64,000 nucleotides of DNA from Solanum dulcamara (lineage: Eukaryota; Streptophyta; Magnoliopsida; Solanales; Solanaceae): assembly GCF_947179165.1 (NCBI RefSeq), contig NC_077243.1, forward strand, positions 53,763,501-53,827,500. Direction: 5' to 3'. The notes beneath the pieces are model-generated. The model saw only the letters and a list, made by a program, of their open reading frames with translations, was not told the DNA's origin and made no database searches. Both the position numbers and the translations under genes were made by a program. This document shows positions 22,773 through 34,430 of the stretch, piece by piece (positions within the stretch are counted from its first letter, which is position 1; each line of letters starts with the position of its first letter).

Positions 22773-25452
22773 TATCATAAACTGATTTCTCAAGTCATTA
22801 TGGCACCTACTATAACCCATAAGTGGGCAAGCCGACCCATATCCAGAACTATAAGTAATGGGATATCAGGGTAGAAGACCAACAACTCTATCTAAAAATA
22901 ACAATGAAATTGACAGAAGTATACATGAACGGGTGAAAGCAACTAAATATATACAAATCAACAAGATCCCTCCCAGAACCTGAAAGTCACACGTACATAG
23001 CTGCTAATAAGATAGTACAACTCCCAAAAGTGGACCATTGCAACAAAGTTGACTCAAAATGCAAAAGACAGGAAAAATGTATATATAGAAAGAGACAGGT
23101 AAATCTAGGATGCAATGTCTCACCTTTGCCTCCGAACACGACCGCAACTAGCTCAAAATCAACGCCGTTTGCTAGTACTTGAACCTGCGTCACGAAAATA
23201 GATGCAGAGTGTAGTATGAGTAGAAAAACAATAGATACCTAGTAGGCATCATAGGCCAACCTAGCAAGATAAGCAAAAGTAAACTGAAATGCGAGAAATT
23301 AATTTAACCACGTATAAGTTGGACCACGGACTGAGATCGGGTGACTATAGCTAATGAGTCAACATTAGGAGGTAGACCATGGATTTTAACCAGGTAACAG
23401 GAGCCAAAGGTCGACCATGGGTAAGCTAGACCGCGGACTGCAACTGGGTAACTGTAGCTAGAAGAATGAGCATAGGTAGGCTAGACCACCCACTGGAATC
23501 GGATAACTGTAGCCAAGCCTGAACACCAGTAAGCTAGACCATGTATTGGAACCGGGTATCTGTAGCTAAGAAACCAATCATAAGTAAGATGGACCATGAA
23601 CTTTAACTGGATAATTGTAGCTAAGGAACCGAACACCAGTGAGCTGGACCACCGACTTCCACCAGGTAACAGTAGCTAAGGAACCGAACACCAGTGAGCT
23701 GGACCACGAACTTCCAGCAGGTAACTATAGATAGGGGATTGAAATGATTCCAAATCAACATTCAACCATGCATCAAGGGGAGTTACTCCAAACAAAGTGC
23801 CATCCATATATCATTCCAGCCCAAACAAAAAATAACCCAAATCACTAAGGAAACTTCCAAAAGCCAAGAGCCGAGCAATATTGGACAGATAGTAGAATAG
23901 GGCATTATGGAGGTAAAATCACAAGGTGAGTTGCTTAGCTAAGGCTTAGACTACCAGACTCAAGTCTATTATATTTGTCTACAGGGAGCTAACAATATGA
24001 AAAGACATCGGAAAAGCTCAAAGGCTCAACGACATCGAAATCGTACAAGTCTAAGGCAATACTAGTCTAAGCCTAGACTAAGGCCAAACATTCTTCTAAA
24101 CATATAACCACAGGCACAATTTTCACCAAGAGGCATAGATGATCAACAATTATAGGAGTCATGCTTACACAATCCAATAATTACCCAAAATAAGGCACAG
24201 GGCAATGATTTTAAGATATTAGCATGCTCAAAACCCCAACCTCTCCAAACTCATTCAAATAAATGTACAATTTCCTAAATATGTTTAGTCTTATGAGGGG
24301 AAAACTGTTGTCTTCCTGAAAGCTGACCAAGAGGTCTAACTCATGAAATTGGAGTTTTTCCCTTTCGAAAAGCCTCCGGATGCTGCCATGCTATCAATAA
24401 TAATATCACAACGTTAATATGATCGCTATGGAACTAAAATCATCAAATTCAAAGACAGACCAATTTCAGAGTCAAAAAACAAGAATTGTGGAACCCACTT
24501 TGTAATTCATGGAATTGACTCTAAGAATAGGTTCTAACTACTACCTCAAGCTCATTCTCCAATAAGGACCACAATTCAAACCTCAAATCAGCCCCAACTG
24601 TAACATGTATTCATGATCAACCTCAGGTTTTAAGAACTTAGGAACGTTGGAAAATAGAAAATTACCTCAAGAGATCCTCAACTCCAAATTCTGAACACAC
24701 CACTGGATTCCCCTAAACAATCTATGCAAAATAAACTTTTGAATAACCCAAATTGTCCAAGAATTGAAGAAGAAATCACGCTTTGAAGTTTTCTTCAAAA
24801 TCTTGCAATCACGACATAAGACGACCCTCAAGTATTGCTTTAGCGACCACCCAGGGATCGCTTATGCGACACCCACCTAAAAGACAGCCTCACTTTAGCG
24901 ACTAATGGTCTCTTAGGCGATTAGTCGCTTTAGATACAGGTCTATCACTTAAGCGACACCCATCCAATAAGGTTGGTGCAAAATAAGCTTAACAAGCCAA
25001 AACCTCCGATGGGATACTCAGGATTCGTTCGGAACTCCGCATGCGCAAATAAGATATGCTACCCCACAGAATTCGATGTTTCGGACTCAATGATGCAATC
25101 GAAATTTCCATATGATGTCATTACAGATGAAAATTGATCCCATATCCAAAAGTCATTTTGAGCCAAATTCCATAACGACCCTCGGGACTAAACCGAAAGC
25201 CTCGAAAATTGAATGAAGTGTCATTCCAGACTAAAATCGACATTTTAGAACTAACCGCATTTTCAGAATTGTTATCCGAGCATGTTTTCTAAGAATGTTG
25301 ACCAAGGTCAACGATAGGCCACATTTCAAAGGCAAAAGCTCCAAATGATCCTAAACTCGCATTGATTGCCTCGATACTCATGTCAACCATGCCACTAGCA
25401 AAATTTGCCCACTCCGAAGCTGATGAAATTGTCAAAATTCCATTATGAGGTA
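22773..25452 (-). mobile_element. Element III 5' LTR, related to alpha family
   Basis: The end next to the PBS reads TATCATAAACTG on the plus strand. The other end is strongly alike to the alpha LTRs over 25120-25450 (for example GAATGTTGACCAAGGTCAAC and the ACTCATGTCAACCATGCC block). The middle differs and carries a minisatellite at 23310-23750. The last ~200 bases expected from the alpha LTRs are missing: the match ends at GAGGTATTTA and segment S2 begins. No 3' LTR partner is in the window. Confidence 0.8.
23310..23750. repeat. ~55-60-bp minisatellite inside Element III LTR
   Basis: About eight units share a core like AGCTGGACCACNGACTTCCA followed by GGTAACTGTAGCTAAG. Cores begin near 23312, 23371, 23430, 23487, 23530, 23590, 23642 and 23698. 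The last two full units (GAACCGAACACCAGTGAGCT start) are nearly identical, the earlier ones more diverged, as expected for end-of-array growth. The alpha LTRs of Elements I and II have no such array. Confidence 0.8.
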
Positions 25453-27000
25453 TTTAAAAAAAAAAGACAACTTTATTTAAGGCTAATCCAATACAATTGT
25501 ATAATTGTATTAAAAATGCATTTAATATAGCAACTAAACAAAATAAACTGTAGTCATTTTTTTATAATTACCATAATTATAGCTATTAAACTTCAAACTA
25601 TTGTAATTTTTGAAATTTTCACTTTAATTTATACTTAAAGCAGATTAGGTAATTCAAGATAGATTTTGTAGAAGATTTAAGTAATTTGATTTCAACAGAA
25701 GTCTTACAAAAGTTGGTGGTTCCAACAAACATAGTTTCTCAAAATTATGTTTTAAGACGCTTAAGAACAACTAATTGACTTAGTTTTCCTTTTGATAAAA
25801 AAATGAAAAAGAATGAATTGAAATCGTTCTTTAGATCTTATGAACTCTTACAAAATTGGTGTTAATTTTATTGTCTAGAAATAACCCTACTATTTAAGTA
25901 TAGATGAATATCCAGATCAATCTCTCCATTTTATTTCTTAAGTAAAAACACAAATTATTAAGTTCATATTGAGTTATGAACTCAATAAGTTATCTACAAC
26001 AACTACAACAAAACATACCGAGTGTAATCCCATAATTGAGATTTGGGGAGGATAGTGTGTACGCAACCTTACTCATACCTTGAGAAGGTAAAGAATTTTT
26101 TCTGATAGACCCCCGACTCAGTAACAACAACACACAATATAGCAACCCAAGAATATGAGACAACATGTAATAACATAATTGAGAAACAAGATAATATGTG
26201 AAATATAATAAGAATATTGATTAGAGAGTCTAGACAACATTTGGCTACTTACTAATCTTCTACCCTAATCCTCAACCACCATATTTTCCTAGTTAGGGTC
26301 ATGTCCTCAGTAAGAATTGCACAAAAAAAGTGAACAAGTAAAACCATCAAAAAAAATCATGAAAAGTGTATCAGAAAATAATTTTTGAATAATTGTCATC
26401 TATGAATACATAGGATATAAAGTCCATTATTATATGGTGTGTTTATTTAGTTTTAAGATATTACGAATGAACTTTTTTCCTGTGTTGACACTGATGAAAG
26501 AACTAATTAGAGAACATTTGTAAAGTATTCACATTTAGAGGGAACAACATTAAAATAGAGATTATTGTAATACAATTTTACTAGCTCAATACACAAAATA
26601 TAGGACAACAGACAAAAAAGATTACATATTAATATAAATATTGTTGGTGATACATATGTTTACCGCATTTCTCAACTTCATTGTCATTTGTTATCTATTA
26701 GATACTGATTTTTTTCCTAACTCAAAGTCGTTAGTTACTGGTGAAAATCCCAAGGTAAGTAAGGGTTTTTTATTCTATTTTATTTCTTTGTAATTTCATT
26801 TTAATTTATATTATTTACTCAATATATCAATAGACTACTTATATTTCATAATATGTCTCTTTGATCATTTGGTGCTTCAATTATTTATTTTGATGATGAT
26901 TTTTTTTATTTGGGGATAGGGGAATGAAAATGAAAGAGGGGATTACAAGGTGATAATCGAATCCTCATTAACAAGGTGAAAATTCAAGTAGCCAACTAAG
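25453..27000. repeat. Segment S2: longest copy of the triplicated segment
   Basis: The left half (25453-26235) matches S3 (46395-47185) and the right half (26025-27000) matches S1. It contains the SINE remnant and, near 26754, a splice-donor-like CCCAAG/GTAAGTAAG. A 39-codon open stretch at 25659-25778 (DFVEDLSNLISTEVLQKLVV...) stays open in S3 as well. The Agenet gene begins about 490 bases downstream, so this segment is likely its upstream and 5' untranslated region. Confidence 0.75.
25996..26122 (-). mobile_element. TS-like SINE remnant (S2 copy)
   Basis: Plus strand shows ACAACAACTACAACAAAAC (the TTG-repeat 3' end on the minus strand), then AGATTTGGGGAGGATAGTGT and GATAGACCCCCGACTC. The tRNA-derived head with A and B boxes is not seen. 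Confidence 0.7.
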
Positions 27001-27492
27001 CTACTAAGTTTTCTCTATTTTTGATGATATGTGTCAATTCTTGGAAAATGTAAAAAAATTGAGTCAACCATATGACTAGTTTAGATCGGATTATCTTTTG
27101 ATGTTTTCTTGAATTTTTATTTTAAATAGACGGGAAATATGGAAAAGGTTGTATCTCATTTCTAATTTCTTTAATAATGTCCATTTGGGATTTTACCTCT
27201 GACCTAAAGCAAGTTTTAAACCACTTTTTGAATGGACTAAAATCTCCTCTTACTTAAAAAGGATTCAACAGTTCATATACAACTAGAATATCTTGTTTCA
27301 ATTTTGTATAGTATAATTTTTTGATAAAGGAGATTCAATTGAGCTCATTTTTCTATACATATCTTGTACCATGTCACAAATATGTGTATTAAAAAATATA
27401 AGTGACTAAACTTTCTTGTTCTATTTAACAATAATATGACTACTCTACAACTTGTTTCTCATTCTATTGAATCAATCTCAAGTACAGTTGCA

Positions 27493-28041
27493 ATGGCTTC
27501 AACCAAAGAAAAATCAAAATATTCAGAGGAACGTCAAAAATCATGAATTGATATGATCTCAAAGTCCACAAAATCAATAGCAATCAAGAAACAACAGACA
27601 ACAAAAATATTTCAAAAGAATGATGAAGTTGAAGTGGCAAGTCAAGTAGATGGATTCGCAGGTTCTTACTACAATGCAACTGTTGTCACTTCCTTTGGCG
27701 CTTATCATTACGGATTCAAGTACACAACTTTGTTGACTTATGATCAAGCCTCTCCACTAGAAGATATTGTAATTATTTTTGAGGTCCGCCCTGCTTCACT
27801 TGATCATCAAAATGAAACAATGCAAGTGAAAAATGACTTCCGTCTATACAATATGGTGGATGTGTTCGCGAATGATGGTTGGTCGTTCAGGCTTATCATT
27901 GGTAAAATTGGACAAAAGTATTATGTCTATTTTCCTACTACTGGGGATAACATTGAATATCCTAGTGATATGTTGAGATTTCATCAAGAATGGTCTGATG
28001 GCGCCTGGATATATCTTCCCAAGACAAGAGAAGATTTTTGA
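27493..28041 (+). CDS. Tandem Agenet-domain (DUF724-like) protein; N-terminus interrupted
   Basis: The largest unbroken host-type gene here. From the ATG at 27553 it encodes 162 residues with two Agenet (plant Tudor-like) units. The first is at about residues 20-80 (FQKNDEVEVASQVDGFAGSY, then YTTLLTYDQASPLEDIV and EVRPA). The second is at about 93-160 (YNMVDVFANDGWSF, YYVYFPTTGDNIEY, LRFHQEWSDGAWI). Such proteins are thought to bind chromatin or RNA-linked partners; the ligand is unknown. An in-frame ATG lies upstream at 27493, followed by 17 codons (MASTKEKSKY...) and a TGA at 27544-27546, two codons before the downstream ATG. The original start was therefore probably 27493, and a nonsense change now forces use of 27553, costing a Lys-rich leader but neither domain. 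Good stop at 28039-28041; no intron inside. Segment S2 upstream has a candidate 5' leader exon and donor; an AG acceptor context (CAATCTCAAG) lies at about 27482. Confidence 0.8.
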
Positions 28042-29681
28042 ATTGTGTTGATTTTTGTTTCACGAAACTTTTTATGTACTGTAGTATAATATGAATGTTA
28101 CTTAATCATTATCGTTAACTTATACTGAAAAACAAATGCTATGAGATTTTGATATGTTGTGTCAAGGAAAAACAATATGACAACACTACAAGTTTGAACA
28201 AAACTTGCAAGTTGAATATTTAAAGTTACCAACCTTATTACTTTAGCTAGTGAAATATTTAAGGAGCTTAATTATTTAAATTTTGTTTGAGTCATGTTTT
28301 GGTTTTTGAATGATAATTTAGAAATTAGTAGAGTTGAGATTCATGAAAATCATAAAATAAATGCCTCCCATATACTCTTCCTTTTTGTTTTCAAAGTTGG
28401 CAATTTGAATAAATGGGGCTTGAAGAATCTAAGTCAAACACACAGTTTGTAGGATCATTAAATTTATTTCACTCGTCAAATAGTGTAATTACATGTATAT
28501 AGACATGAACTACACCAAAGAATAACAGTATATTAATCATACCATGTCACAAATTAGTTCCAACGCTTTTTTTAAAAGAAATCTTCACAAGAATCTTCAC
28601 TTGAAACTTTACAGGAATTGGAGAAGAAGAAGGAAGAAGGAACTTTTTCTTTATATTTTGTAGTGAGGAAAAGATGTGTTGTTTCTTTTCAACGGAAATC
28701 TTTTATAAGCCTAAAGGGACACAACTATTCAAATAGTTGTGACTTTTCCATTCAAATAGGTGTGTCTTTTGCCATTGTATTAATATATATAATACATACT
28801 TATTTATTTAATCTCTCATGGATCAAGGTTGACCCACGTGGGCGATCTGTCCAATCTCCTTCAGGGCTGAAATGCATCCCTAGCTTCCAATGATTGTGCA
28901 GAGATTAGTCCAATCTGCGATGTATCTATCATGTATTTGATTTTATTGTATCTTCCTCAATATTTACATTTATCAATAGTCAAAATTATTCAATCTCCTT
29001 ACTTTGAAATCTTGCTTCTAATTGGTTTCATGTCTAAACAATTATTTTAAAGAGATGAAGTAGAAATGACAAGTTAAATTTTTCCAAGGACACAAAAATA
29101 ACCCAAATGTTGTGAGAAAAATCAGATGGAGCCCAAAAGAAGGGCTTGTGGACTTCTGTAGGTATTGGGGCTGTCTTGTTTGCTTTTCTCTACATGTAGT
29201 GTATCTTCTCTTTAGTACGACATCTATTTTTTTGAGGAAATTGGTATCATTTATTTGGGTTAGGAAGACAACTCTGATCTCAACAGTAGATAACATGAGA
29301 AGTTTGGACTAGTAGATCATGACGATGGCATCATCCATAAGAGATTTCCGATAATCCATCTTTTTCATTTTACAGCTCAATTTTACTTCAAAAATCTCTC
29401 CTCCAACCACCAAGAATGGCTTATTCGAGGAAATGATCACTTGTTCCATTTGGTTGTTTCCTTTTTTTGTCTTCTTAATTTTGAATCGGTCTTTCAATTT
29501 AAATATTTGTGTTGATTTGAAATTCAGAATTTAATTTCATGTCTGAATAGACATCTCATAAATCAAATGATATTAAAGTTTGATCTGTCACTGATGGAGA
29601 ACTATGAAAGATATGAGCCCTTCCCATAAAGGCATTTCAATTGTCTGATTCTTCCTCCTCCTCATACAAGATGAATATGCA
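28042..29681. other. AT-rich intergenic stretch
   Basis: Nothing recognisable. The start should hold the 3' untranslated region of the Agenet gene; no conserved poly(A) signal was assigned. The ORFs at 28618-28893 and 29042-29312 use non-ATG starts or overlap on opposite strands, match no family I know and are not supported. The flank just before the solo LTR (CTTCCTCCTCCTCATACAAG) is pyrimidine-rich. Confidence 0.5.
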
Positions 29682-30771
29682 TGTAATGACCTTGAGGGTT
29701 ATTTTTAAAAAAAATTTAAAAAAATGCCATTTTATCCCTATTGTTAGGCCCTCAAGTGTTATTTGATCAGTTTGTGTGGTTGAATGTGTTAAAGTCTTAA
29801 TAGCTTGTGAATTAGGTAAGTTCTTGAGTTTTATAGAGTTAAGATGTTAAAACATGGTTTTCAGTACCAATTACAGCTATGGGTCTCCAAACAAGATCTC
29901 AATAGTTCTATCAGCTCCGGAATGTGGAATTTGTTTCGGAGAGTGGTCGGAATCAGATTTGGGTTTGATACAGGATTTTGAGGTCTTAAGTTGAAAAGTA
30001 GGTTTTAAATGAGTTGATTTGACTTTGGTCAACATTTGGAGATCCGAGCATCGGATGAGAATTCTACCAGTTCCATTACTTTTGAAACATTGAGTTTGAT
30101 CTAGTTGAACATTGACTTAGAGCTCAAAAACCTGAATCGTTGTTTTGAGTTTTTAGGCAGAAAAGAGGTTCGGGAGGGTAATTTTTCCATAACAACTTCT
30201 TTTTAAAAATCTGACTATTCTATTGAGTCTGAAATGTCGAATTCAGTATAGTAGCATATCCAATTTATTTTTATCAAACCTGAATGATTTCCAAGGGTCC
30301 AACCGAGAGTGTTTTAGGCTTGGAAAAAAGTGTAGAATTTGGTTTCTGGTGCAACTTAACTTACTCTTCCCGATCACGAAGTGTGGATTCTTTGTTCGTC
30401 ACGATCGCAAGGGAGGGAACTTGATCACGATGGGTAATTTCTAAGTGCTTTGCGATTGCGAGAGTTAGTGGCTCGCAATCGCGATGCACAAATCGTGCAT
30501 GAACACTATTAAGTCATGAAAATAGTCCCATTTTTAAAACACCACCATTGTTATCAATTTGGAACTTGGAGAAGGCGATTTTGTGTAGATTTCTTGAGGA
30601 ATATCTTGTGTGTAAGTCTCTTTTTCAATTCCACATCATTTATCTATTAATTTCCTCTTCTAAATCCTTGAAAAAGTATAGTTTTAAGTGAGAATTGTTG
30701 GGGTTTCTTAAATTTCAATTTGGTTTCAATAATTTCTACCTTGTTTCTTGGCCTACTTTTATGGGGTTTTC

Positions 30772-30787
30772 ACCCACAACCTCATCT
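30772..30787. repeat. LINE target-site duplication, left copy
   Basis: ACCCACAACCTCATCT, identical to 34415-34430. The identity shows the LINE insertion is recent relative to the decay of its host LTR. Confidence 0.95.
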
Positions 30788-33700
30788 TTTTTTTTTTTTT
30801 AGGGGGGGGGGGAACAGACCCTACACGAGGCTCCCACCTCTCGTGCACAGTCAGGGGTTGAGCAGCACCCCCAAGCCTTAACATAAATAAAATAATAAAA
30901 ATAATAAAATACACGGAGGGGGACATAAACCTTACCTCCGAACTTAAGATGGTTCAGAATTCAGCCGACCTACTAAGATCGGCCAGCTCCTCTCCATTGG
31001 TAGATGGAAATCGATAAACCTATGAGAGGACTCCTCTCAATACAATAAAACTAAGAAAAACGTAAATGAGGGAGACTCTCCCCTTCCATGTCAATACAAG
31101 AAGAAAACCTACACTAGTCCTATTCAACTAAGCTACATTAAAACATAGCTAAATTGAAGAACAAGTATATGAAACTTCCAATTTCCATGGATCGAGATCG
31201 TTCATTTCATCTTCGCCTTCTTAATGTTTTTCATACCGAGCTTGTCCATGAGATGCGAGTGCTTCATGCAATGTCAGTGCATGGTGTTGCATATTTGGTG
31301 ACATATGGATGTATTTCATTTGATGAGTCTTCAGTCGGCTAACTTTTTCAAGGTTGCTCGACTAACGTCTCCAGTTATCCGTTTAGGTTGTGACTTCTTG
31401 AGGTCTGTAGTTGCTACTTATGCTATCACACTACAACATGTGGGATCAGTTTGATGTTGCATGATGCATATTGTTGAGATTTTGCTGACTGTTGCTGAAT
31501 TGTGTGTTGCTTTTGGCTTGTGTTGTTTCTGATGCTGTTGAGTGGTTGATGCATATGGAGCTTCTGTGTGACCTGCAGAATCAGTTGGACCACAAACAAG
31601 TACTACTATTGTTGCTCTGGTATCTGCAAGGGATTTAGGGTTGTTGTTGTGTGCTGGAAATGGTTGAAGATCTTCCAGGTAAGCTGCTGCTGTTATAGTA
31701 CATGGCTTGTGCAACTGCAGCTTATTATAGTTTGCAGCTTCTGATGCTCCAGCAACCTGCATAAACAAACAAGCAAACACAAAGGTAGTGGAGCTCTTGT
31801 TGGTTCCAACAGTTGCTCCAGCAGTGGTTGTTTGGTTTCCTCATCTGGTGTAGTTGCATTGTTGAGAAACAGCCATAGTGAGTGCTGCCTGTTGGAAGTT
31901 GATGGACTTTTTCCACCTGCACAAAAACAATCAAACAAGAACCAATCAACAAAACAAACAGTAGGCTTGCACTCTATTGGTTGATGGTGTTCTGCAGATT
32001 CCTGTTGGTTGTTGTTGGTGTTGTGTGATTCATCAAGGTGTTGTAGGGTGTTGGTTGTTGGTGATCTTGTTGTGGGATGATGCATGTGTGTTGCAACCAT
32101 GAATGGGCCTCCAATTGCTGGATGGTCTATTGTATGTCTGCACCTACCTGCACATCCAAGAATGAGAAGAAAGGAGAAGACCTCTACTCTATTCTTTACC
32201 TCTAGTGGTATGTTGATTATTCTATGAAAGCAATAAACTAGGGAGACTCTCCCTTTACAATATGACATAGCTATGTTGACTAAGAAAAAGTACATTGCAA
32301 ATACATATAGGAAACTATTACACAATCTGACTTAAGATATATTAATCAAGGAGGTTGTTTGATCCTTTTTAGGCTTTTCCTTCTGAAACTTGCCAGTCCT
32401 AGCTTGTCCATCTTGAAGTAACCCTTTGTTTCTTTTGGAAGCTGCTGTAAGTTGTAGAATTGTTGTGTCTGATTAAACATGTAGCTGCATTAAGATAAGG
32501 TATCTGCAGGGTGATTTGTTTCTCTGAATATGTGTATGCACTGAAAGAATTCCAGTAGCTGGACCAAAGACTGCAAATTTGCAACATATTTGTAAATGCT
32601 CCAAGGTGGTTTGATATCTTGTTTCAGCCACTTGGTCAATAATTCTGAATCAACTTCCAATATCACTCTATTGTAGCCATGTTGAAGGCACCATTTGATG
32701 CCAATAGTTGCTGCTTGCACCTCTGCTTGGTTGTTAGTACCCTATCCCAATGGAGTTGCAAAGGCATATATTAAGTTCCCATTGTGGTCTCTTAATATTC
32801 CCCCTGCTCCAATTTTCCCAGGGTTGTCTAGTGCACTTCCATCAGTATTCAACTTCACTATGGAAGGTGGAGGCCTGATCCACACCACTTTGATCACTCT
32901 CATATCATGCTGGCATTTTTCTACCATAGTAACTAGCTCCTTCCAGCTCTCTGGCCACTTAATGTATGGGTAAGCATTGTTTATCAGCATGTATAGATCC
33001 TTACCTATGGAGAATTTAACTCTAGTAATACTAGATTTCTTTCCTCCATACTTGCTTGCACATCTATTCTTCCATATATGCCAACAAACAAAGATAGGAG
33101 TGGCCTGCAACATGAGCTTATGGACATCATTATTGGGCTTGGAAGTCCACCACTTCATCAGGATGCATCTCAGGGACATGGTGTCATGCAGGATCCCCCA
33201 GGAACTGGAGAATTGTTGCCAAATATGCTTGGCAAAATCTCCAGAAGCAAATATGTGCTCTATATCATCCAATCCAGGTCTGTAGCAACAAGAGCATGTT
33301 GCTGGTGCTACTCCAAACTGGCCAAGTTTATTATTGGTGGGCAGCTTATATCTGAGATCTCTCCAAAGTAGAAAGGAAGCTTTAAAAGGAATGTTGGTGT
33401 GCCAAGTGCTGCCATCAGTTAAGGTCCTAGCTTTTTTCTCCCTGATTTGTTCCCAAGCAGATTTGCATGTGAAGCCACCGTGAGAATTTAGTTTCCAGCA
33501 AGCTTGATCAGGTATGTTGTGTTTGTAGATAATATCAGTGCTAAGTATCTGCTGCACCAGCTGAGGAGGGGCATCTTTTCTGATTTTCTGCACATTCCAT
33601 TCCCCATTCTCCAGATATTCAGAGACTGTAGTATTATTGAGCCTTGGTAGATAGCTATTGTGATTAGCTAATGGTCCTATACCCATCCAATCATCCCACC

Positions 33701-34414
33701 AAAAGCTGCATGTACCTGAATTGATGTACCAATTTATATGAGGCTCAATATTCATTTTATTTGCCACCATATGCTTCCACATAAGAGATTGACCTGTATT
33801 CCATTTTTTATTACTGGATGTGCTCTTTGGCAGTACTTAGCCTTTAAGAATTCTCCCCATAGTGTTTTCTTGGACCTGAAGGTCCACCACTCTTTGTATT
33901 GCAAGGCCAAGCACACATCTTGTATGTTTTTCATACCAATACCCCCTTCCTCCACAGGGTAGCTGAGTGTCTTCCAGGATGCCCAATGGTATTTTCTCTT
34001 TTCTTTGTCCCAGCCCCAGAAAAAATCTGCCATAAGCCTTGTAATTTGTTTAAGGGTAGTGACTGTAGGGGTGAGAGCTGACAATAGGTGGATTGGAAGG
34101 GATTGCAACACTGACTTAATAAGAGTAGCTCTTCCCCCATAGCTCAATATTTTGGTCTGCCATCCTCTAATCCTGGAGATCACTTTGGAGACCATATTAT
34201 TAAAGTAAATGATTCTTTGACCCCCAATATATAAGGGACATCCTAAATAGTTAATAGGGCCATGAGTTGATTTGAAACCAGTGATAGAAGTTACCCTTTC
34301 AATAATAGCTGGATCAGTATTTAGAGGGATCATACATTGACTCTTTTCTTTGTTAATAAGCTGTCCTGATGTGTGTTCATATAGCTGCATAGTCTTCATG
34401 ATCAGCTTGAGGGA
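30788..34414 (-). mobile_element. 5'-truncated L1-type LINE
   Basis: Flanked on both sides by the exact 16-bp repeat ACCCACAACCTCATCT (30772-30787 and 34415-34430). A poly(T) run at 30788-30800 marks the poly(A) tail on the minus strand. The body begins within the reverse transcriptase just after the catalytic YADD region, the usual result of incomplete target-primed reverse transcription. The coding part occupies 34414-32346. The ~1.5 kb 3' part (32345-30801) is non-coding, with partly repeated AGGGAGACTCTCCC blocks near 31070 and 32240. An 11-G run at 30802-30812 follows the tail. ORFs at 31418-32325 fall in this 3' region and are not supported as genes. Confidence 0.92.
32346..34414 (-). 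pseudogene. LINE ORF2 C-terminal part: RT end, zf-RVT, RNase H
   Basis: Order on the minus strand: end of RT (SGQLINKEKS near 34360; YLGCPLYIGG near 34245; GWQTKILSYGGRATLIKSVL near 34165), then the zinc-binding RVT domain (FWWDDWMG near 33700; WKLNSHGGFTCKSAW near 33500; HTNIPFKASFLLWRDLRYKL; CSCCYRPGLDDIEHIF near 33280). An RNase H follows (KLNTDGSALDNPGKIGAGG near 32850; NQAEVQAA; EVDSELL; ETNHPADTLS near 32490), holding all expected acidic residues. It is broken by a frameshift near 33770, an in-frame TAG near 32742 and a frameshift near 32490, after which the tail FRRKSLKRIKQPP ends at 32346. ORF1 and the endonuclease are absent through 5' truncation. Confidence 0.92.
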
Positions 34415-34430
34415 ACCCACAACCTCATCT
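34415..34430. repeat. LINE target-site duplication, right copy
   Basis: ACCCACAACCTCATCT, identical to 30772-30787; the host LTR sequence resumes directly after it. Confidence 0.95.

Noticed and set aside
28618..28893. 91-codon ORF downstream of the Agenet gene
   Set aside because: Non-ATG start, no domain, AT-rich composition like the flanks.
31693..32325. 210-codon minus-strand ORF
   Set aside because: Lies in the 3' non-coding part of the LINE, downstream of the RNase H stop, and shows no domain or conserved composition.
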